Shown one piece after another: positions 16,279 through 23,453 of a stretch of DNA of 60,056 nucleotides. Source of the stretch: Kiritimatiellia bacterium (GTDB lineage: Bacteria; Verrucomicrobiota; Kiritimatiellia; CAIQIC01; Lenti-01); contig JAFYAC010000073.1 in the NCBI GenBank assembly GCA_017540905.1, positions 1-60,056 of the forward strand. The letters are read 5' to 3'. Within the stretch, counting starts at the first letter, position 1. Every line of letters starts with the position of its first letter. The position numbers were made by a program, and so were the translations under genes. Under the pieces are notes generated by a model. The model had not been told where the DNA came from and ran no database searches. It saw only the letters and a list, made by a program, of their open reading frames with translations.

Positions 16279-18123
16279 CTACTCGACGGTGACGGACTTG
16301 GCGAGGTTGCGGGGTTGGTCGATTTCGCAGCCGCGGAGGCGCGCGACGTGGTAGGCGAAGAGCTGGAGGGCCACGACGGAGACGATCGGCGCCAGTTCGC
16401 GGGAGGTCGGGGGGAGGGTGATGGCGTCGTCCACGGCGGCGGCCGCCTCGGAATCGCCTTCGGTGACGAGGCCGATGACGGGGGCGCGGCGGGCGCGGCA
16501 TTCCTGGACGTTGCCGAGGGTCTTTTCCTTGCCCGGGATGTCGGCGAGGAGGGCGACGACCGGGGTCTCGGGGCAGAGCAGCGCGATGGGGCCGTGCTTG
16601 AGTTCGGCGGCCTGGTAGCCTTCGGCGTGGACGTAGGCGATTTCCTTGATCTTGAGCGCGCCTTCGAGGGCGGTGGGATACAGGATGCCGCGGCCGATGA
16701 AGAACATGTCGTTGGCGGTGGCGTGCTTTTCGGCGGCGCGCGCGATGGCGTCGTTGCGCTCGAGGACGGCGGAGATGAGGTCGGGGATGCGCATGATTTC
16801 GGCGACGAGCCGGATGCCTTCCTCGCGGGAAAGGCGGCGGGTGCGGCCGAGCTTGAGGGCGGTCATGAGCAGGGCCGTGACCTGCGCGGTGAAGGCCTTG
16901 GTGGAGGCGACGGAGATTTCGGGGCCGGCGTGCAGGTAGACGCCGCGCCCGGCTTCGCGCGCGATGGTGGAGCCGACGACGTTGCAGAGGCCGGAGACGA
17001 GGGCCCCCTTGCGGATGGATTCGCGCACGGCGGCCAGCGTGTCGGCGGTTTCGCCGGACTGGGAGAGGGCGATGACCCAGTCGTCGGGGCCGACGATGGG
17101 GTTGCAGTAGCGGAATTCGGCGGCCTGTTCGGGCGAGGCCGGGATGTCGGCGAGGTCCTCGAAGAGGTATTTGCCGACCATGCCGGCGTGCAGGGAGGTG
17201 CCGCAGCCGATGATGACGAGGCGGCGGATGGCGGCGAGTTCGCGCGGGGAGAGGTTCAGTCCGGAGAGGATGGCGGTCCCGCCAGTGGGGTCGAGGCGGC
17301 CGCGGATGGTGTTGCGCAGGGCGTCGGGCTGCTCGAAGATCTCCTTGAGCATGAAGTGTTCGTAGCCGCCCTTCTCGATGGCGCCGATGTCCCAGTCGAC
17401 TTCCTGGACTTCGCGCGAGACGGGGGCGTTGTCGAGGGAGTGGATGTCCACGCTGCCGGGGGTGATGCGGGCGACGTCGCCGTCCTTGAGGTAGATGACC
17501 TGGCGGGTGAAGGCGACGATGGCGGAGACGTCGCTGGCGACCACGATGTCGCTCTCGCCGACGCCGATGACGAGGGGGGAACCCTTGCGGGCGACGATCA
17601 TTTCGCCGGGGTGCTTGGAGGAGACGAGGGCGATGCCGTAGGTGCCTTCGACGCGGCGGAGGGCCTTGCAGGTGGCGGCGAGGAGGTCGCCCTGGTCGTA
17701 GTGGGCGACGAGGTGGGCCAGGACTTCGGTGTCGGTCTGGGAGACGAACTGCACGCCGCGCTTTTCGAGGCCGGCGCGGAGGGAGGCGTAGTTTTCGACG
17801 ATGCCGTTGTGGACGAGGGCGAGGGTGCCGCCGGCGGCGAGATGGGGGTGGGCGTTCTCGCGGGTGGGCAGGCCGTGGGTGGCCCAGCGGGTGTGGGCGA
17901 TGCCGATGGTGCAGCGGCGGCGGTCCTCGTCGGAAAGTTCGCGCTTGAGGAGGGCGTCGAGTTCGGCGACCTTGCCGGTCTGCTTGTAGACGCGCAGGCC
18001 GTCGGGGGCCGCCAGGGCGACGCCGGCGGAGTCGTAGCCGCGGTACTCAAGGCGGTGGAGACCGCTGACCAGGGGGCCGGCGGCGGGGGTGCTGCGGGAC
18101 ATGAAGCCTACGATTCCACACAT
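16279..18123 (-). CDS. glmS: Glutamine--fructose-6-phosphate aminotransferase (isomerizing)
   Basis: A 614-residue enzyme making glucosamine-6-phosphate for peptidoglycan and LPS. The N terminus MCGIVGF supplies the nucleophilic Cys of the class II glutamine amidotransferase. LHRLEYRGYDSAG, TRWATHG and two SIS sugar-isomerase domains follow (GCGTSLHAG, SQSGETADT, STKAFTAQVT, KEIAYVHAEGYQAAELKHGP). The C terminus ends KSVTVE exactly as in well-studied GlmS. It is the last gene of the ruvC-murE group and probably also has its own promoter within the end of murE. No glmS ribozyme structure was recognised in the 54-bp leader. Confidence 0.97.
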   Translation of the reverse strand: MCGIVGFMSRSTPAAGPLVSGLHRLEYRGYDSAGVALAAPDGLRVYKQTGKVAELDALLKRELSDEDRRRCTIGIAHTRWATHGLPTRENAHPHLAAGGTLALVHNGIVENYASLRAGLEKRGVQFVSQTDTEVLAHLVAHYDQGDLLAATCKALRRVEGTYGIALVSSKHPGEMIVARKGSPLVIGVGESDIVVASDVSAIVAFTRQVIYLKDGDVARITPGSVDIHSLDNAPVSREVQEVDWDIGAIEKGGYEHFMLKEIFEQPDALRNTIRGRLDPTGGTAILSGLNLSPRELAAIRRLVIIGCGTSLHAGMVGKYLFEDLADIPASPEQAAEFRYCNPIVGPDDWVIALSQSGETADTLAAVRESIRKGALVSGLCNVVGSTIAREAGRGVYLHAGPEISVASTKAFTAQVTALLMTALKLGRTRRLSREEGIRLVAEIMRIPDLISAVLERNDAIARAAEKHATANDMFFIGRGILYPTALEGALKIKEIAYVHAEGYQAAELKHGPIALLCPETPVVALLADIPGKEKTLGNVQECRARRAPVIGLVTEGDSEAAAAVDDAITLPPTSRELAPIVSVVALQLFAYHVARLRGCEIDQPRNLAKSVTVE

Positions 18124-18152
18124 GGGTGTCTCCTTTGTTCGATGGGCGCGGG

Positions 18153-18181
18153 AGAATCGTGCGAATCGGCACGGGAGTCAA
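18153..18181 (-). promoter_or_regulatory. Possible internal promoter of glmS
   Basis: Minus-strand TTGACT (18181-18176), 17-base spacer, GATTCT (18158-18153). It overlaps the murE stop codon. The leader to the glmS ATG contains AAAGGAG. The -10 match is moderate. Confidence 0.4.
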
Positions 18182-19713
18182 GCAGAAACGGGGGTGGATC
18201 GGAGGGCGTCGCGGAGGAGGGCGCGGTCGTCCATCGGGGTGCGGCGGGCGGAGGGGCCCTCCTGGTAGGTTTCGTGGCCCTTGCCGGCGACGACGACGAT
18301 GTCCCCGGGGCGGGCCAGGCGAAGGGCGGCGCGGATGGCGGAGGGACGGTCGGGATCGGCCAGGACCGGCGCGCGGGCGCCCATTCCGGCGCTGATTTCG
18401 CGGAGAATGGCGTCCGGCGGCTCGTTGCGGGGGTTGTCGCTGGTCAGGACGACGGCATCGGCCAGGTCGGCGGCAATGCGGCCCATGACGGGGCGCTTGG
18501 TGGGGTCGCGGTCCCCGCCGCAGCCGAACACGCACCAGAGGCGGGCGGGCGGCACGGCGAGTTCGCGGAGGGTGCGGAGAAGGTTTTCGAGCGCGTCGGG
18601 GGTGTGGGCGTAATCGACGAAGAGGTGGCGTCCGCCCGCGGGATCGGGGACGCGTTCGAGGCGCCCGGGGACGCCGGGCATCCCGGCGAAGGCGTCCGCG
18701 AGGGCGGCGGGAGGTGCGCCGAGCGCGCAGGCGGCGGCGGCGGCGGCCAGGGCGTTGGCGACGTTGTAGCGGCCGATGAGGGGAAGGCGGATGTCGGCGT
18801 CGCCCCAGGGCGTGAGCAGGCGGAAGGCCGTGGCGTCCGGGGTGCAGCGGACCGCCGCGGCCCGGACTTCGGCGGTGGTGGGCGTGGCGGCGGGGTCGAG
18901 GGAAAAGCGGATGCGGGGCAGGCCGGCGAGGCAGGGCTCGGCGGCGAGGCGGCGGCCGTAGGGGTCGTCGGCGTTGAGGATGGCCGGGGCGGCGGGGGCG
19001 GGTTGGGCGGCGAGGGATTCGAAGAGGAGGCGCTTGGCGGCGTAGTATTGTTCCATGCCGCGGTGGTAGTCGAGGTGTTCGGGGGTGAGGTTGGTGAAGA
19101 CGGCGGCGGCAAAGCGCACGCCTTCGAGGCGGCGCGCGCAGAGGCCCTGGGAAGAGACTTCCATCGCGGCGGCGCGCTGGCCCGCGGCCAGGGCTTCGGC
19201 GAAGATGCGCTGGAGGTCGGGCGCTTCGGGGGTGGTGCGGGAGGCGGGGACGGAGTGGCCCGCCCACTCGTAGCGGACCGTGCCGACCAGCGCGCAGGGC
19301 GTGCCGGAGGCTTCGAGAAGGCGGCGAAGCATGAAGGCGGTGGTGGTTTTGCCGTTGGTGCCCGTGATGCCGCAGACCCGCAGGTCGCGGGTGGGGTCGC
19401 CGTAAAAGACGGCGGCGGCGGCGGCCATGGCACCGCGGGCGTCGGACGCGCGGATGGCGGGGACGTCGGCGGGGAGGTGGAGCGGGGCGGCGGCACCGTC
19501 CTGGAACAGGACGGCGACCGCACCGCGGGCCAGGGCGTCGGGGACGAAGCGGGTGCCGTCGTCGCGGGCTCCGGGAAGGGCGAAGAACAGGTCCCCGGGG
19601 CGGGCTTGGCGGGAGTCGTAGCAGAGGCCCGCGATGGCGGGGCCGCCGGGAGGGGCGGAGAGAAGGGGGGTGCGGGCGGAAAGTTGGCGGATGAATGTGG
19701 GCCAGTCCATCAT
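18178..19713 (-). CDS. murE: UDP-MurNAc-L-Ala-D-Glu--meso-diaminopimelate ligase
   Basis: A 511-residue Mur ligase acting in the cytoplasm. N-terminal domain with CYDSRQARPGDLFFAL; ATP loop GITGTNGKTTT; TNLTPEHLDYHRGMEQY; carbamylated-lysine region AAKRLLFESL; FVDYAHTPDALENLL; and TSDNPRNEP near the C terminus. The DNPR tetrad is the known determinant for meso-diaminopimelate, so the peptidoglycan is predicted to be DAP-type. AAAGGA lies ahead of adjacent ATG codons; the first was used. murF and the rest of the dcw cluster are absent, so it lies outside the usual division cluster. Confidence 0.95.
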   Translation of the reverse strand: MMDWPTFIRQLSARTPLLSAPPGGPAIAGLCYDSRQARPGDLFFALPGARDDGTRFVPDALARGAVAVLFQDGAAAPLHLPADVPAIRASDARGAMAAAAAVFYGDPTRDLRVCGITGTNGKTTTAFMLRRLLEASGTPCALVGTVRYEWAGHSVPASRTTPEAPDLQRIFAEALAAGQRAAAMEVSSQGLCARRLEGVRFAAAVFTNLTPEHLDYHRGMEQYYAAKRLLFESLAAQPAPAAPAILNADDPYGRRLAAEPCLAGLPRIRFSLDPAATPTTAEVRAAAVRCTPDATAFRLLTPWGDADIRLPLIGRYNVANALAAAAAACALGAPPAALADAFAGMPGVPGRLERVPDPAGGRHLFVDYAHTPDALENLLRTLRELAVPPARLWCVFGCGGDRDPTKRPVMGRIAADLADAVVLTSDNPRNEPPDAILREISAGMGARAPVLADPDRPSAIRAALRLARPGDIVVVAGKGHETYQEGPSARRTPMDDRALLRDALRSTPVSA

Positions 19714-19796
19714 GGGAGGGTGTCCTTTCGGGGGGTGGGGGAGGAGGGGAAAAGCAAAACACATAGGCGAGGAAGGGGGGACGGAGGGGCGCGGGC

Positions 19797-20501
19797 TCAT
19801 AGGGTGGGGGTGGGGGAGAGAAGGCCGTTGGCGAGGGTGAGGCGGAGGGCGGAGGCGGGGGCGGTCCAGGCGGGGTGGTGGGTGACGAGGAGGAGGGTGG
19901 TTCCCGCGCGGTTGAGGGCGGCGAAGAGGTCCATGATGCGGGCGGCGGAGGCGGGGTCGAGGTTGCCGGTGGGTTCGTCGGCGAGGAGGAGGGTCGGCGG
20001 GTGCACGATGGCACGGGCGATGGCGACGCGCTGCATTTCGCCGGCGGAGAGGAGGCGGGCCGGTTGGCGGGTTTTGTCGGCAAGGCCGACGCGGTCGAGG
20101 GCGGCCAGGGAGCGGGCGCGGATGTCGGCGGGCGGGTCGGAGAGGTAGCGGAAGCGGAGTTCGACGTTGGCCAGGGCGCTGCGGCCGGGAATCAGGCAGA
20201 ATTTCTGGAAGACGGTGCCGACGGCGGTCTTCCGCAGGTCGGTGCGGGCGCGGTCGGGTAGGGCGGTGACGTCGCGACCGTCGAAACGGAAGGTCCCGGC
20301 GTCGGGCGGGAGGAGGAGGCCGGCGACCATGAGGAAGGTGGTCTTGCCGGAGCCGGAGGGGCCGGTGACGACGGCGTAGGCGCCGCGCGGGAGGGTGAGG
20401 TCGATGCCGCGCAGGATTTCGACGTCGCGGCCGTCGGCGGCACGGAAGCGCTTTCGGACGCCCTCCATGCGGAGGACCGGGATGTCGGCGGGGGGCGGCA
20501 T
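19797..20501 (-). CDS. ABC transporter ATP-binding protein, LolD/MacB type
   Basis: A 234-residue ATPase: Walker A GPSGSGKTT, Q-loop VFQKFCLIPG, signature LLSAGEMQRVAIARAI (LSAGE rather than LSGGQ, as in some LolD/FtsE relatives), Walker B LLLADEPTGNLD and switch LVTHH. The single-domain form and overall pattern fit the LolD/MacB/FtsE group, which pulls lipoproteins or substrates from the inner membrane. No permease gene is adjacent, so it works with a partner encoded elsewhere. Its ATG overlaps the ruvC stop by one base (TGATG). Confidence 0.88.
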   Translation of the reverse strand: MPPPADIPVLRMEGVRKRFRAADGRDVEILRGIDLTLPRGAYAVVTGPSGSGKTTFLMVAGLLLPPDAGTFRFDGRDVTALPDRARTDLRKTAVGTVFQKFCLIPGRSALANVELRFRYLSDPPADIRARSLAALDRVGLADKTRQPARLLSAGEMQRVAIARAIVHPPTLLLADEPTGNLDPASAARIMDLFAALNRAGTTLLLVTHHPAWTAPASALRLTLANGLLSPTPTL

Positions 20502-21001
20502 CAGATGGGGGTGGCGGGGAAGTAGGTGTGGTTGGTCTGGAGGTGGCAGAGGGCCAGCGCCATGGCGTCGGTGGCGTCGTCGGGCGGGGTGTCCTTGAGG
20601 GCGAGGATGGAGGCGACCATGCGGGCGACCTGGTCCTTGGGGGCCGCGCCCCAGCCGGTGATGTTCTGCTTGGCGGAGCGGGGGGAGTATTCGTACACGG
20701 GGACGCCGGCGACGGCGCAGGAGGAGATGGCGACGCCGCGGACTTCGCCGAGGACGAGGGCGGTCTTGCCGTTCTTGAAGTAGAAGCCGCCTTCCATGGA
20801 CGCGGCGGCGGGGGTGTAGGCGGCGACGAGTTCGTCGATGCGGTTGCGGATGGTGCGGAGGCATTCGGAGTGAGGGGCCTTGGGGGGCATCTTGACGACT
20901 TCCCAGTGGAGGCAACGCATGGTGGAGCCGGAGGATTCGATGACGGCAAGGCCGGTACCGCGGAGGGAGGCGTCGATGCCGAGGACGGTGGTGGAGGGCA
21001 T
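20501..21001 (-). CDS. ruvC: Holliday junction resolvase RuvC
   Basis: A 166-residue endonuclease that cuts Holliday junctions with RuvAB. The acidic catalytic residues are in place: Asp10 (LGIDAS), Glu70 (SMEGGF), Asp142 and Asp145 (DDATDAMALAL). It also has YSPRSAKQNITGWGAAPKDQVARMV, equivalent to the conserved PxxVK/KxQ region. The length is normal. ruvA and ruvB are not in the window. It is the first gene of the minus-strand group leading to glmS. A 262-bp intergenic region separates it from the divergent secretion operon. Confidence 0.93.
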   Translation of the reverse strand: MPSTTVLGIDASLRGTGLAVIESSGSTMRCLHWEVVKMPPKAPHSECLRTIRNRIDELVAAYTPAAASMEGGFYFKNGKTALVLGEVRGVAISSCAVAGVPVYEYSPRSAKQNITGWGAAPKDQVARMVASILALKDTPPDDATDAMALALCHLQTNHTYFPATPI

Positions 21002-21224
21002 GGTGGATTCCTTGGATGGCTTTGGAAGGGGAGGAACGACCTACAGGTACAAAGGGGAAAACAATTGCAGAGGGCAAGGGAGAACGGACGATTGGGGCCA
21101 GGAGGGGAAAATGAAAAGGGTGGAGGAATGGAAGTGCATGCGGGAATGGAAGACGAAATGGGCGGCGGGGACAAGAAAAATCGGCGGGGGAGCCTCCCGG
21201 ATGGGTGCAGGGCCGAATGCGGGG

Positions 21225-21254
21225 TTGCATGGGAAGGGGAAGGGAGGGTATATT
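21225..21254 (+). promoter_or_regulatory. Probable promoter of the type II secretion operon
   Basis: TTGCAT (21225-21230), 18-base purine-only spacer, TATATT (21249-21254). The ATG at 21264 is only 10 bases beyond the -10 hexamer, so the transcript would be nearly leaderless although GAAGGG overlaps this stretch. Confidence 0.5.
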
Positions 21255-21263
21255 GAAGGGGTT

Positions 21264-22760
21264 ATGGCCAATGCTTGGGCAACCGGTGTGTGCGTCAGGC
21301 CGGACGGGCTGGAATGGACCGTCCTGCGGCGCGCGAAGGAGTCGTGGGACGTTCATTCCCGCGGCTCGGCGGTGTTTGGTCCGGCGGGGGGCGACGCCGC
21401 GGAGGGGGCGGATGCGGATGCAACGGCCGCGACGCTTCCGCCGCCGGAAGCGTCCGACTCCGCCCACATGGACTGGGGAAAGTGGACGGCGGAGGCGCTG
21501 CGTCCGCACCTGAAGTCGATGAGGGGGAAAATATCCGTCGTCCTGCCGATGGACCAGGCGCTGGTGCGGCTGGAGACGTTCCCGTCGGGGGACGCGGAGG
21601 AGCTGTACGGGATGGCCGGGCTCCAGACGGACAAACTCTCGCCCTTCCCGGAGGAGGAGACGGCGACGGGCGTCGAGACGCTGGAGTGTTCCGAGGCGGA
21701 GTCGCTGGTCGCGCTCGCCATCGTGCGCGCGGATGCGGTGGAGAAGGCGGGGGCGCCGTTCTTGGAACTGGGGTCGCTGCCGGACGCGGTGGACGTGGAG
21801 CCGCTGGCGTGGTGGTGGGGCGCGAGGAAGCTGCTGGGCGAGTCGCCGCGCGGGGGGAGGATCGTGCTGCGGGCGGAGGCGTCGGGGCGCATCGCGATGG
21901 CGGTGGCGCACGGGGCGCGGCCGATCGCGTTCGGGGCGCTGCCGCCGCTGCCGCCGGAGGGGGCGGACGGGGGGTGGCTGGAGGAGGCGGCCGAGGAGGT
22001 GTCGTATGCGCTGACATCGCTGGAGAGCGCGTGGGGCGCGGAGGGGGCGCTGAAGATGTCGGTGGTGGCGCCGGAGGGCGTCGACGTGTCGTGGGCGGCG
22101 GGGCTGGCGAAGGCGCTGGGGGCGTCGGCGCCGGAGACGGTGAAGGCGGAGGAGGTTCCGAGCGTGTCGGAGGGGGCGGCGCGGCGCTTGGCGGAGCCGG
22201 CGGAGCCGCTGTGGATGGACCTGGCGCCGGCGGCGTGGCGGGAGGAGGACGAGCGCCGCCGCGGGAACCGGGTGCTGATGGGGGCGGCGACGGTGTTCGT
22301 TGCGCTGTGGCTGCTGGCGCTGGGGGTGTTTTTCACGATGCTGAACGTGCGCCGCGCGCGCCTGTCGGATTTGGAGGCGAAGGTGGAGGCGGTGGAGAAG
22401 CCGGCGGCGGAGGTGCGGCGGCTGAGGGCGAAGGTGATGGACTTCGCGGCCTACGCGGACCGGAGCCGCTCGGCGCTGGAGTGCCTGCGGGCGATGAGCG
22501 AGGCGCTGCCGCCGGGCGTGGAGCTCAACTCGTTCATCTACCGCAAGGGGACGTCGCTGACGCTGCGCGGCGAGGCGGACGATTCGGAGCGCATCTACGC
22601 CTTCACGCGCGGCCTCGACGAGTCGGGGCTGTTCGACGACGTGAAGTCGGACGGCATCAGCATGAAGCCGGGCGCGGGCGGCGGCGCGGCGAAGTACACC
22701 TTCGGCATCACGGCCGCGCTCCCCGGCAACGGCGACGAAGCGGAAGGCGGTGCGCCGTGA
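21264..22760 (+). CDS. GspL/PilM-PilN-like type II secretion assembly protein
   Basis: A 498-residue inner-membrane protein. The N-terminal about 330 residues have the actin-like PilM/GspL-cytoplasmic character (ISVVLPMDQALVRLETFP, PFPEEETATGVETLE), followed by a single transmembrane helix (about 338-358, VFVALWLLALGVFFTML). Next come a coiled-coil and a PilN/GspL ferredoxin-like domain (LRAMSEALPPGVELNSFIYR, SLTLRGEADDSERIYAF). It would anchor the secretion ATPase to the membrane with the downstream PilO/GspM-like protein and the secretin. The start ATG 21264 directly follows a promoter. The next gene begins inside its stop codon (GTGA). Confidence 0.75.
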   Translation: MANAWATGVCVRPDGLEWTVLRRAKESWDVHSRGSAVFGPAGGDAAEGADADATAATLPPPEASDSAHMDWGKWTAEALRPHLKSMRGKISVVLPMDQALVRLETFPSGDAEELYGMAGLQTDKLSPFPEEETATGVETLECSEAESLVALAIVRADAVEKAGAPFLELGSLPDAVDVEPLAWWWGARKLLGESPRGGRIVLRAEASGRIAMAVAHGARPIAFGALPPLPPEGADGGWLEEAAEEVSYALTSLESAWGAEGALKMSVVAPEGVDVSWAAGLAKALGASAPETVKAEEVPSVSEGAARRLAEPAEPLWMDLAPAAWREEDERRRGNRVLMGAATVFVALWLLALGVFFTMLNVRRARLSDLEAKVEAVEKPAAEVRRLRAKVMDFAAYADRSRSALECLRAMSEALPPGVELNSFIYRKGTSLTLRGEADDSERIYAFTRGLDESGLFDDVKSDGISMKPGAGGGAAKYTFGITAALPGNGDEAEGGAP

Positions 22761-23317
22761 AGATGGCCCCCCGCGAACGCAATCTCCTATTCGCGACGCT
22801 GGCGGTGGCGCTGCTGGCGGGCACGTGGGCGTTCCTGGCTCCACAGCGCGCGGAGTGGAAGGACTACCGCGACCGCCGCGACGACCTGGACGACCGCCTG
22901 GCGAAGGCGGAGCGCATGCTCGGCCAGCAGGCGGACGTGGAGACGCGCCTGGCGGAGTTCCGCAAGGGCGTACCGGTGTTCGCCGAAGGCAAGCGCGCGG
23001 AAGCGGAGCTGTTGCCGGAGGTGGACCGGATGGCGAGCCGCCACGGCCTGGCGCTGGTGCGGCGGTCGGCGTCGGACAAGGAGCGCGAGGCGGGCGACCT
23101 CTACGAGACGACGCTCACCTGCGAGTGGGAGGGGACGCTGGACGCGCTGGTGCATTTCCTGTACGACCAGCAGTCGCAGGGCGTGGTGTCGGACATCCGG
23201 CAGCTGCGCATCCAGCCGCAGACGGGCGCGAAGCTCGGCACCCTCAAGGGCGGCTTCGAGATGGACTGCGCCTACCGCCGCGAGGCCGCAGGCGCCAGTG
23301 AGGAGGCCGCCGAATGA
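22757..23317 (+). CDS. PilO/GspM-like type II secretion inner-membrane protein
   Basis: A 186-residue bitopic protein: short cytoplasmic start, one transmembrane helix (about residues 11-27, LFATLAVALLAGTWAFL), a coiled-coil (RDRRDDLDDRLAKAERML), then a small periplasmic domain with LPEVDRMASRHGL and the PilO-like VHFLYDQQSQGVVSDIRQLRI. GTG at 22757 overlaps the preceding stop; ATG 22763 is the alternative start. Its position between the GspL/PilN-like gene and the secretin supports the assignment. Confidence 0.78.
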   Translation: MKMAPRERNLLFATLAVALLAGTWAFLAPQRAEWKDYRDRRDDLDDRLAKAERMLGQQADVETRLAEFRKGVPVFAEGKRAEAELLPEVDRMASRHGLALVRRSASDKEREAGDLYETTLTCEWEGTLDALVHFLYDQQSQGVVSDIRQLRIQPQTGAKLGTLKGGFEMDCAYRREAAGASEEAAE

Positions 23318-23356
23318 CCGCGATGGCGCACAACCCGTCCCGGACGCGGAAAATCC

Positions 23357-23399
23357 CGATTGCAGTCGATTGCAATCGATTGCAGTCGAATGCAATCGA
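23357..23399. repeat. 10-bp palindromic tandem array (family A, copy 1)
   Basis: Four units of CGATTGCARY/CGAATGCAAT in exact 10-bp period, closed by CGA. It lies in the 136-bp gap between the PilO-like gene and gspD, inside one operon. Consensus CGATTGCAAT repeated head to tail is self-complementary. Further copies are at 36808, 37680 and 55259. Confidence 0.9.
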
Positions 23400-23453
23400 A
23401 AAACCCGCCCGGGCCGCAAGGAGACGTTTGACCACAACGACGGAGTCGAGAGC

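Noticed and set aside
18124-18177. glmS ribozyme upstream of glmS
   Set aside because: The gap to murE is only 54 bp, too short for the ribozyme, and its conserved core is not present.
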